This document shows, one piece after another, positions 1-5,088 of a stretch of 8,437 nucleotides of DNA. The DNA is taken from assembly GCA_947302865.1 (NCBI GenBank), contig CAMYWS010000040.1, positions 1-8,437 of the forward strand, written 5' to 3'. Both the position numbers and the translations under genes were made by a program. The stretch is from an uncultured Clostridia bacterium (lineage in GTDB: Bacteria > Bacillota_A > Clostridia > Christensenellales > CAG-138). The notes below the pieces were generated by a model, which saw only the letters and a program-made list of their open reading frames with translations, had not been told where the DNA came from and searched no databases. Each line of letters opens with the position of its first letter. Position 1 is the stretch's first letter.

Positions 1-649
1 CTTCGCCGAGAACGCCGAGCCCGTGCGCGTCGTCGACCATGACGCGCGCGCCGTATTTTTTGGCAAGCCGCACGATCTCGGGGAGGTTGGCAATGTCGCC
101 GCCCATGGAGAACACGCCGTCGGTAACGATGAGGCGACCCGCCTTGTCGGGAATGCCTGCGAGCTTCTTTTCAAGGTCCTCCATGTCGTTATGGCGATAG
201 CGCACCATTTCGGCATAGCTTAGTTTGCATCCGTCATAGATGCTTGCGTGATTCTCACGGTCGCAGACGATAACGTCCCCGCGTCCGGCGATCGCGCTGA
301 TGATCCCGAGGTTCGATTGGAATCCGGTTGAGAAAGTCATGCAGTCTTCCTTGCCTAAGAAAGCGGCGAGCTCGCGTTCCAGCTTTGTGTGCAGAACGAG
401 CGTACCGTTCAAAAAACGCGAACCGGCGCAGCCTGAGCCGAATTTACGAATCGCTTCGACCCCGGCGGCAATGACGCGCGGATGCGTGGCAAGACCCAGA
501 TATCCGTTCGAGCCGAGCATGATGCGGCGCTTGCCTTCCATAATGACTTCGGGCGCCTGCATGCTTTCCAGCTCGTGGAAATACGGGTAGATGTCCTTTT
601 CCCGGATCATATCCAGCATTTCATTGTGACATTTGGAGAACAGATCCAT
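1..649 (-). CDS. PLP-dependent alpha-oxoamine synthase (glycine C-acetyltransferase / serine palmitoyltransferase-like), partial
   Basis: This is the N-terminal 216 residues of a fold-type I PLP enzyme that condenses an amino acid with an acyl-CoA; the gene runs off the left edge. Visible family motifs are GSNGYLGL (46-53), [13 protein letters not shown] (71-83), [10 protein letters not shown] (106-115), NHASIYDG (133-140; H134 would stack on the PLP ring), [10 protein letters not shown] (176-185) and [11 protein letters not shown] (205-215; D206 contacts the pyridine nitrogen and H209 the phenolic oxygen in family structures). The Schiff-base lysine would lie beyond the window. The [13 protein letters not shown] stretch and the N-terminal YPYF segment resemble bacterial serine palmitoyltransferases more than E. 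coli Kbl, but many Clostridia carry this subtype with unproven substrate. The start is the ATG at 649, preceded by AGGAGG (655-660) with 5 nt spacing. BioF is a less likely alternative. The family is certain; the substrate is not. Confidence 0.9.
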   Translation of the reverse strand, partial: MDLFSKCHNEMLDMIREKDIYPYFHELESMQAPEVIMEGKRRIMLGSNGYLGLATHPRVIAAGVEAIRKFGSGCAGSRFLNGTLVLHTKLERELAAFLGKEDCMTFSTGFQSNLGIISAIAGRGDVIVCDRENHASIYDGCKLSYAEMVRYRHNDMEDLEKKLAGIPDKAGRLIVTDGVFSMGGDIANLPEIVRLAKKYGARVMVDDAHGLGVLGE

Positions 650-683
650 AGGATCCTCCTTTCCGGAGAAATTATCGTTTGCT

Positions 684-712
684 ATTATAGTATAATTTTC
701 GTGCGATTGCAA
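684..712 (-). promoter_or_regulatory. Sigma-A-type promoter of the oxoamine synthase gene
   Basis: Read on the minus strand, a -35 box TTGCAA (712-707) and a perfect -10 box TATAAT (689-684) are separated by exactly 17 nt. The predicted transcript starts near 677, giving a leader of about 28 nt before the ATG at 649. The leader contains the AGGAGG ribosome binding site and leaves no room for a riboswitch. Confidence 0.8.
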
Positions 713-773
713 GAAATTTTCGTCCGCAAGTGGAAGCCCGGAGAATGAATTTTTGAAACTTTGAAAAAAAGAC

Positions 774-801
774 TTGCATTTTTTCTCAGAATGTGTATAA
801 T
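774..801 (+). promoter_or_regulatory. Promoter of the tRNA-Val / 6S / tRNA-Gln unit
   Basis: TTGCAT (774-779) and a perfect TATAAT (796-801) are 16 nt apart, and the -10 ends 12 nt before the first base of tRNA-Val. It lies in the AT-rich gap divergent from the oxoamine synthase promoter. No other convincing promoter is visible between here and tRNA-Gln, so this one probably drives all three RNAs. Confidence 0.75.
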
Positions 802-813
802 AAGATTTCGCAA

Positions 814-890
814 GGGGTTATAGCTCAGTTGGTTAGAGCGCCACGTTGACATCGTGGAGGTCATTGGTTCGAGCCCAACTAACCCCACCA
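814..890 (+). tRNA. tRNA-Val(GAC)
   Basis: The cloverleaf is complete and the 3' CCA is encoded. The acceptor arms are GGGGTTA and TAACCCC. The D-arm is GCTC/GAGC, and the anticodon stem CCACG/CGTGG encloses the loop TTGACAT, giving anticodon GAC (reads GUC, and GUU by wobble). The T-loop is TTCGAGC. The discriminator base is A887 and CCA is 888-890. One oddity is that the outermost T-stem pair (ATTGG with CCAAC) is an A-C mismatch rather than a Watson-Crick pair. It is the first gene of a stable-RNA unit, followed at once by a 6S-like RNA. Confidence 0.96.
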
Positions 891-896
891 GTTCCA

Positions 897-1076
897 AAAA
901 TCCTGCGGTGTGCGTTACGTTTTATGTGATAAACCCACAGAGTGATTACGGGAAAGCACGCGTCGGTCGACCTAAAATCAAGCCCGCTTTGACGGGACGA
1001 TTGCGGGCTCCGCAGTGTACCCACCTGCCGAGTGGCGGGTATTATCACCCCAAAGCGGACGGCACGGCGGGATTTT
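897..1076 (+). ncRNA. ssrS: 6S RNA-like regulator of RNA polymerase
   Basis: 6S RNA mimics an open promoter and binds housekeeping sigma-factor RNA polymerase. This is called from structure and remembered Firmicute 6S features, not from a covariance search. A long closing helix pairs AAAATCCTGC (897-906) and GTGT (908-911) with GCAC (1062-1065... adjacent) and GCGGGATTTT (1067-1076), interrupted by a G-G mismatch near 907/1066. An apical hairpin pairs AGCCCGC (981-987) with GCGGGCT (1003-1009). A short hairpin on the 3' side of the presumed central bubble pairs CCTGCC (1024-1029) with GGCGGG (1034-1039). The length of about 180 nt is typical. It begins only about 6 nt after tRNA-Val and ends about 10 nt before tRNA-Gln, so it is probably cut from a common precursor. 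Exact ends are uncertain by several nucleotides. The alternative is an unrelated structured spacer. Confidence 0.68.
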
Positions 1077-1086
1077 CTCGGGATAT

Positions 1087-1160
1087 TGCCGAATTGTGTA
1101 ATGGTAGCACCTACGACTCTGACTCGTATTGTCTAGGTTCGAATCCTAGTTCGGCAGCCA
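1087..1160 (+). tRNA. tRNA-Gln(CTG)
   Basis: This is a complete 74-nt cloverleaf with encoded CCA (1158-1160). The acceptor arms are TGCCGAA/TTCGGCA and the D-arm is GTGT/GCAC with a terminal T-G pair. The anticodon stem TACGA/TCGTA encloses the loop CTCTGAC, giving anticodon CTG for CAG codons. The variable loop is 4 nt, and the T-arm CTAGG/CCTAG encloses TTCGAAT. It has no promoter of its own that I can see and is followed by a terminator, so it appears to be the last gene of the tRNA-Val/6S/tRNA-Gln unit. Confidence 0.95.
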
Positions 1161-1165
1161 AGAAT

Positions 1166-1190
1166 AAAGCACGCTTCAGCGTGCTTTTTT
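1166..1190 (+). terminator. Rho-independent terminator of the stable-RNA unit
   Basis: A perfect 9-bp stem (1166-1174 with 1179-1187) has the tetraloop TTCA and continues into an uninterrupted T run ending at 1190. It begins 5 nt after the CCA end of tRNA-Gln. Confidence 0.9.
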
Positions 1191-1214
1191 CAATGTTTTT
1201 ACCCTGCCGGACAA

Positions 1215-1292
1215 ATGATGCGTGTTTCGCGGATGAAATGCCCCTCGGGCATGATGTATGCCTTCGGCATGTGAGGGGAAACATCGCATCAT
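1215..1292 (+). repeat. Cloverleaf-like palindromic element
   Basis: The outer arms 1215-1228 and 1278-1292 are complementary over 14 bp with a single bulged base (T1284). Between them sit two small perfect hairpins: ATGCCC-CTC-GGGCAT (1238-1252) and ATGCC-TTC-GGCAT (1258-1270). An alternative fold pairs CCCCTC (1241-1246) with GAGGGG (1273-1278) and replaces the first hairpin. There is no ORF or T run. It resembles the short dispersed palindromic repeats of gut Clostridia (from memory, not searched). It could be a non-autonomous mobile element, a REP-like sequence or a structured transcript. Confidence 0.65.
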
Positions 1293-1314
1293 GAATCATG
1301 CAGCGATCTGAATC

Positions 1315-1377
1315 ATTGCGAGCATGTCGAGCAATATCATTGTGCCGCAGGCACGGCACCATTCGCGCGGCGGCGAA
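1315..1377 (+). repeat. Chain of three short hairpin units
   Basis: Three small inverted repeats follow one another: ATTGC/GCAAT (1315-1319 with 1331-1335), GTGCC/GGCAC (1342-1346 with 1350-1354) and TTCGC/GCGAA (1362-1366 with 1373-1377). They are separated by short linkers such as ATCATT (1336-1341), and a related AACATC follows the last unit. The linkers are alike while the stems differ, which suggests degenerate copies of one palindromic family together with the element just upstream. No coding potential is seen in 1191-1390. Confidence 0.5.
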
Positions 1378-1390
1378 AACATCGTTATTC

Positions 1391-1424
1391 AACCTCTTTT
1401 GCCCGGATGCAGGAGAGGTTTTTT
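1391..1424 (+). terminator. Rho-independent terminator with no gene in front of it
   Basis: AACCTCT (1391-1397) pairs with AGAGGTT (1414-1420), and the T run extends to 1424. It lies 200 nt beyond the terminator of tRNA-Gln and about 30 nt before the next promoter. No gene is visible between the two terminators, so it either backs up the first one, insulates the downstream operon, or ends an unrecognised transcript through the palindromic repeats. Confidence 0.65.
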
Positions 1425-1454
1425 GATTGCTTTCGACTGTATGAGAAAAAAGAA

Positions 1455-1483
1455 TTGCCATCCGGCGCGAAAAATGTTATATT
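1455..1483 (+). promoter_or_regulatory. Promoter of the acyltransferase-permease-YwaF operon
   Basis: A -35 box TTGCCA (1455-1460) lies 17 nt before a -10 box TATATT (1478-1483). The -10 carries a TG extension (TGT immediately upstream, 1475-1477), which usually strengthens sigma-A promoters. Transcription from about 1490 excludes any start codon upstream of that point and supports the ATG at 1515. Confidence 0.7.
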
Positions 1484-1514
1484 GTATAAAGCGAAATTCG
1501 GAGATCGCAGAGAA

Positions 1515-2717
1515 ATGAAGAAACAGCAGAAATGGATCAGAAAACGGCATCGGTTTTTCACGGAGCTTGCGCGCGTCGTGCTGACGCCGATCGTGCGAAA
1601 AATGTACGGTCTGAAACCCGAAAAGTTCAAAGAACAGGGCAAACGACCGTATCTTATCCTGTATAACCACCAGACGCCGTTCGACCAGTTTTTCGTCGGC
1701 ATATCGTTTTCGGGTCCGATCTACTACGTCGCCACAGAGGACATCTTTTCGAAGGGCATCGTTTCGTCGCTTCTCAGGTTTACCGTCGCGCCGATCCCGA
1801 TCGTGAAATCCACGACGGACCTCAAGGCAGTCAAGACCTGCATCCGCGTCGCGAAGGAAGGCGGGACGATCGCGATCGCGCCGGAGGGCAACCGCACGTA
1901 TTCGGGCAAGACCGAGTACATCAATCCGGCGATCGCCGGGTTAGCCAAAAAACTCGGTCTGCCGATCGCGCTGTACCGGATCGAAGGCGGCTACGGCGTA
2001 CAGCCGCGGTGGAGTGACAAAAGGAGAAAGGGCGGGATGCGCTCGTACGTGTCGCGCGTGATCGAGCCGGAGGAAGCCGCCGCCATGTCGAACGAAGAGC
2101 TGACGGCGGCGATCCGCGAAGGGCTCTTCATCAACGAAGGCGCGACGGGTGGCGCGTTCCGTTCCGGGCGCAGGGCGGAATACCTTGAACGCGCGATGTA
2201 TTACTGCCCGTACTGCGGGTTTTCGAAGTTTGAAAGCGGCGGAAACGAGATCGCGTGCCTTTCCTGCGGGCGGCGGATCGTCTACGGCGAGGACAAGCGG
2301 CTGACCGGCGTAGGCTTCGATTTCCCGTTCGGCTCCGTCGCCGAATGGTATGACGCGCAGAGCGAATTCGTCGGTAAACTCGATTTATCCGCATACACGG
2401 AAACACCCGTGTTTACGGACACGGCGGACCTCTATGACGTCGAACTGAACCGCAGAAAACGGCTGATCCGGAAGGACGCAACGCTGCGGCTGTACAGCGA
2501 TCGGATCGAGATCGATGCGGACGGACCGATCATTCTGCCTTTTCCGGACCTGCGCGCGGCGGCGCTCGGACGCAACAAGCTGAACCTGTACGCCGCGGAG
2601 CGTACCTTCCAGATCAAGGGTGACCGCCGCTTCAACGCGTTGAAATACGTGAATCTTTGCTATAGCGGCAAAAACATCGACAGGGGAGACGGTAATGGAA
2701 AATTTCTGGGACTTTAA
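1515..2717 (+). CDS. PlsC-type lysophospholipid acyltransferase with zinc ribbon and extra C-terminal domain
   Basis: The 400-residue product is a predicted membrane-associated acyltransferase that would acylate lysophosphatidate or a related lysolipid. The catalytic HX4D motif is NHQTPFD (H52, D57) and the substrate-binding motif is APEGNRT (122-128). The PlsC domain fills roughly residues 15-200. A zinc ribbon follows with CPYC at 211-214 and CLSC at 228-231. Residues about 235-400 form a further domain with beta-rich stretches such as ATLRLYSDRIEID and a tail FQIKGDRRFNALKYVNL; a PH-like fold is a guess. Single-domain PlsC is about 240 aa, so about 40% of this protein is extra. The reading frame extends upstream to 1407, but that crosses the promoter and terminator; ATG 1515 has GGAG at 1500-1503. 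It overlaps the next gene by 23 bp. The enzyme class is firm; the acyl acceptor is unknown. Confidence 0.88.
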   Translation: MKKQQKWIRKRHRFFTELARVVLTPIVRKMYGLKPEKFKEQGKRPYLILYNHQTPFDQFFVGISFSGPIYYVATEDIFSKGIVSSLLRFTVAPIPIVKSTTDLKAVKTCIRVAKEGGTIAIAPEGNRTYSGKTEYINPAIAGLAKKLGLPIALYRIEGGYGVQPRWSDKRRKGGMRSYVSRVIEPEEAAAMSNEELTAAIREGLFINEGATGGAFRSGRRAEYLERAMYYCPYCGFSKFESGGNEIACLSCGRRIVYGEDKRLTGVGFDFPFGSVAEWYDAQSEFVGKLDLSAYTETPVFTDTADLYDVELNRRKRLIRKDATLRLYSDRIEIDADGPIILPFPDLRAAALGRNKLNLYAAERTFQIKGDRRFNALKYVNLCYSGKNIDRGDGNGKFLGL

Positions 2718-4098
2718 TGTGTGGGGCACGATCAATATCGTCGCCGTTCTGCTTCTGAGTCTTCTCGCGGCGAGCATGCTGCGGAAAGCGATCCCGTTTC
2801 TCAAGAACTCGCTGATCCCGACCTCCGTGCTCGGCGGCGGGATCCTCATCGCGATCGCGGGCGTCTACAAGCTTTTCGCACACGGGAGCATGTTCGATAC
2901 GAAGTTCTTCGGGGAAAACGGTACGGCTCTGCTTGAGCTCATCACATACCACTGTCTTGCGCTCGGCTTTATCGCGTCCGCGTTCAAGCCGTCGAAGGGG
3001 AAGCTGACAAAGAAACGCACGTCCGAGATCTTCAACACCGGCGTGACGACGGTCTCGACGTACCTTCTCCAGGGCATCTTCGGCCTCGGCATTTCGATCG
3101 TCGCCGCGCTTGTCGTCACGGGCTTCTTCAACGCGGCGGGCATTCTGCTGCCGTTCGGCTACGGGCAGGGCACCGGCCAGGCGATGAACTACGGCAACAT
3201 CTTTGAGACGGATTACGGATTTACGGGCGGCAAGAGCTTCGGCCTGACGATCGCCGCGCTGGGCTTCCTCTCCGCAAGCATCGGCGGCGTCATCCACATG
3301 AACATCCTCAAAAAACGCGGCAAGATCAAGGTCGAAAACGCGGAGGAACAGGCAAAAAACGAGACGGCGGCCGGTGATCGGAAGATGCCGATGAAGGAGA
3401 GCGTCGACCGCCTCACAGTTCAGATCGCGCTGATCTTTACGGCGTACTTCCTTGCGTATCTGCTGATGCTCGGGCTCGGCGCGCTGCTGCCCGGCATGAA
3501 GTCCGTCGTGTTCGGCTTCAACTTCCTGCTCGGCGTGCTCACCGCAACGCTCGTCAAGCTCTTTATGAACTGGCTGCGCAAAAAGAACGTGCTGAAAAAG
3601 GACTATGCCGACGCGTTCCTGATGACGCGCGCTTCCAACTTCTTCTTTGATCTCATGATTGTTGCGGGCATCGCCGCGATCCGCTTCTCGGTGCTCGAAA
3701 ACTACTGGGGCATCATTCTTATCATGGGCGTTGTGGGCCTTGTCGTGACCTATATCTATAACCGCATCGTCGCAAAGACGCTGTTCCCGGAGTATCCGGA
3801 AGAGCAGTTCCTCGCCATGTACGGCATGCTGACCGGCACGGCGAGCACCGGCGTCATTCTGCTCCGCGAGATCGACGGCAACTTTACCACGCCCGCGGCG
3901 GATAACCTCGTCTATCAGAATTTCCCGGCGATCGTGTTCGGCTTCCCGATGATGCTTTTGGCCACGTTCGCGCCGAAACAGCCGATCCTGACACTGCTGA
4001 TCCTCGTCGGATTCTTCGCGGCCATGAACGTGATCCTGTTCAGAAGCCGCATTTTCAGGAGAAAACAGAAACCGGAACACGAAACAAAAGAAGCATAA
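2695..4098 (+). CDS. Sodium/glutamate symporter-like permease (ESS family)
   Basis: This 467-residue polytopic protein resembles GltS-type sodium:glutamate symporters. It has many hydrophobic segments, including 12-30, 44-61, 131-152, 183-203, 245-265, 270-290, 318-334, 338-356, 410-427 and 430-449. Two glycine-rich half-repeat motifs are visible: GYGQGTGQAMNYG (155-167), matching the GHGTAAAWG-type motif of GltS, and MLTGTASTG (378-386) in the second half. A charged cytoplasmic loop (206-238) divides the two halves. The length is somewhat more than E. coli GltS (about 400 aa), and the motifs differ enough that glutamate should not be assumed; another dicarboxylate or amino acid is possible. 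The start ATG 2695 has AGGGGAG at 2682-2688 and lies inside the 3' end of the acyltransferase gene, suggesting translational coupling. The C-terminus is a lysine- and arginine-rich cytoplasmic tail. Confidence 0.8.
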   Translation: MENFWDFNVWGTINIVAVLLLSLLAASMLRKAIPFLKNSLIPTSVLGGGILIAIAGVYKLFAHGSMFDTKFFGENGTALLELITYHCLALGFIASAFKPSKGKLTKKRTSEIFNTGVTTVSTYLLQGIFGLGISIVAALVVTGFFNAAGILLPFGYGQGTGQAMNYGNIFETDYGFTGGKSFGLTIAALGFLSASIGGVIHMNILKKRGKIKVENAEEQAKNETAAGDRKMPMKESVDRLTVQIALIFTAYFLAYLLMLGLGALLPGMKSVVFGFNFLLGVLTATLVKLFMNWLRKKNVLKKDYADAFLMTRASNFFFDLMIVAGIAAIRFSVLENYWGIILIMGVVGLVVTYIYNRIVAKTLFPEYPEEQFLAMYGMLTGTASTGVILLREIDGNFTTPAADNLVYQNFPAIVFGFPMMLLATFAPKQPILTLLILVGFFAAMNVILFRSRIFRRKQKPEHETKEA

Positions 4099-4123
4099 AC
4101 CGTATCAAGGAGGAGGAAACCCT

Positions 4124-4906
4124 ATGTCTGCTGAATCATTCTGGATCATGCGCACATTCAACCCGCTGTTCTTCGCGACGTTCGCGGCGTTTCTCGCGCT
4201 GCTCGTCATCGCGAGTCTGCTGGTCAAAAACCGCAGCGAAAAGACGAAAAAAATCGTACTGATCACCGCATGTCTTATCACCTTCGTCGGCTTTTTCGTC
4301 TATAAGTATTTTCTGTCGATCGACGCGGAGTACGATCAGCTCGTCGTCGAAACGCGCGGCGGGTTCACCTGGTGGGCGGAACTTCCGCTGCAGCTCTGCA
4401 ACATCAATATGATGCTGATCCCGATCGGGGTCGCGTTCAACCTGCGTCCGGTCAAGAGCTTCAGCTTCTTCATGGCACCGCTCGGCGCGCTGATGGCGCT
4501 GCTTTCTCCCGCGGTCGGCTTCGACGGATATTCCATCTTCCTGCCGCGCATGCTCGGCTTCTACGGCACGCATTTCATGATCATCATCGAAGGGTTAGCA
4601 CTCGCCACGTTCGGCTTCTACCGTCCGAAGTTCAGAGACTTCCCGAAGACGATCCTGACGATCGTGATCCTGCTGCTCGTCATCACCGGGATCAATCTGC
4701 TGTTTATCAAGACAGGTCTGTATGAACGCGCGAACTACTTCTTCACGATGGAGCACGAGGGCATCTCGATCCTCAAGCTCTTCTGGAGCTGGATCCCCGT
4801 GCCGGTGCTGTATCTGCTGCCCGGCGCCGTGATCCTGCTTGCATATATGTCGCTCGTGACAACGCCCTTCGCGATCGCGGACAAAGTCAAAAAGAAGAAA
4901 GCGTAA
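4124..4906 (+). CDS. YwaF/TMEM164-family integral membrane protein
   Basis: This 260-residue protein has about seven membrane segments (roughly 13-34, 43-64, 83-105, 113-133, 140-165, 176-195 and 222-246). Family-like signatures are ELPLQLCNIN (86-95; the family usually has LPLHLC, so the His is Gln here), FYGTHFMIIIEG (146-157, with H150) and ANYFFTMEHEG (203-213). B. subtilis YwaF has no established function. Human TMEM164 in the same superfamily has been described as an acyltransferase for ether phospholipids, where a Cys and His matter. C92 and H150 are the matching-type residues here, but any such activity is inference. Co-transcription with a PlsC acyltransferase would fit a lipid role. 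The start has AGGAGG at 4110-4115 upstream, 25 nt after the permease stop. The tail is poly-lysine (KKKKA), and its coding end is duplicated downstream. Confidence 0.8.
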   Translation: MSAESFWIMRTFNPLFFATFAAFLALLVIASLLVKNRSEKTKKIVLITACLITFVGFFVYKYFLSIDAEYDQLVVETRGGFTWWAELPLQLCNINMMLIPIGVAFNLRPVKSFSFFMAPLGALMALLSPAVGFDGYSIFLPRMLGFYGTHFMIIIEGLALATFGFYRPKFRDFPKTILTIVILLLVITGINLLFIKTGLYERANYFFTMEHEGISILKLFWSWIPVPVLYLLPGAVILLAYMSLVTTPFAIADKVKKKKA

Positions 4907-4936
4907 AACACTCAAAAAGAAGAAAGCGTAAAACAC
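4887..4936 (+). repeat. Perfect 25-bp tandem duplication across a stop codon
   Basis: Positions 4887-4911 and 4912-4936 are identical and directly adjacent. The first copy encodes the last lysine-rich codons and TAA stop of the YwaF-like gene plus 5 nt; the second copy lies wholly in the 3' untranslated region, just ahead of the terminator. The absence of any mismatch suggests a recent slippage event. Confidence 0.95.
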
Positions 4937-4969
4937 AAAGAGGATCCTCCGCAGCGGAGGGTCCTTTTT
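4937..4969 (+). terminator. Rho-independent terminator of the acyltransferase-permease-YwaF operon
   Basis: AGGA (4941-4944) and CCTCCG (4946-4951) pair with CGGAGG (4955-4960) and TCCT (4962-4965), with T4945-G4961 as a wobble pair and a CAG loop. The stem runs into TTTTT (4965-4969), and the preceding AAAG can extend the stem into the T run. It separates this operon from xdh. Confidence 0.9.
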
Positions 4970-5021
4970 CGCGGATATCGTTATTCTTTCAAAAATATAA
5001 TGGAAATGTATATTTTCCCTC

Positions 5022-5050
5022 TTTCCGATTGAAAGGAACCGTGGTATACT
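5022..5050 (+). promoter_or_regulatory. Probable xdh operon promoter
   Basis: An extended -10 element TGG-TATACT (5042-5050) lies 17 nt after a weak -35 TTTCCG (5022-5027). A competing reading uses TTGAAA (5029-5034) with a poor -10 GATACA (5052-5057). A weak -35 with a good extended -10 is common in regulated promoters. Transcription would start near 5057, giving a leader of about 30 nt with no space for a riboswitch. Confidence 0.55.
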
Positions 5051-5070
5051 TGATACAAGTATAAGTATAC
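5044..5070 (+). promoter_or_regulatory. Palindromic operator candidate over the xdh promoter
   Basis: TATACTTG (5045-5052) and CAAGTATA (5056-5063) form a perfect 8-bp inverted repeat around ATA. A third half-site AAGTATAC (5063-5070) pairs equally well with GTATACTT (5044-5051). The palindrome covers the proposed -10 and transcription start, the classic place for a repressor. Half-sites with GTATAC recall GntR-family operators, but the regulator is not in the window and the family guess is weak. Confidence 0.6.
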
Positions 5071-5088
5071 AATCAGAAAGGAAACGGT

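Noticed and set aside
300..748. Open frames of 88-96 codons on the plus strand
   Set aside because: They are antisense to the oxoamine synthase, whose motifs and ribosome binding site are clear on the other strand.
854..1294. 146-codon open frame across the tRNA region
   Set aside because: It runs through tRNA-Val, the 6S-like RNA and tRNA-Gln; peptides of this kind are a usual artefact of tRNA sequence.
1215..1378. CRISPR array
   Set aside because: The palindromic units are short, unequal in stem sequence and closely packed, with no constant repeat and no 30-40 nt unique spacers.
1407..1514. Upstream start for the acyltransferase at 1407
   Set aside because: It would begin inside a terminator hairpin and cross the -35/-10 promoter at 1455-1483; the PlsC similarity begins after ATG 1515.
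2632..4080. 482-codon open frame on the minus strand
   Set aside because: It is antisense to the ESS permease, has an Arg/Asp/Glu/His-dominated composition with no motif, and arises from the GC-biased third positions of the real gene.
5002..5018. Small inverted repeat GGAAA/TTTCC upstream of the xdh promoter
   Set aside because: The arms are only 5 bp with an AT-rich 7-nt loop; this is easily expected by chance in this gap and cannot be supported as a site.
4970..5088. Purine or Moco riboswitch ahead of xdhA
   Set aside because: The likely transcription start leaves only about 30 nt of leader, and no purine-aptamer or molybdenum-cofactor motif fold is visible; the palindrome looks like a protein operator instead.
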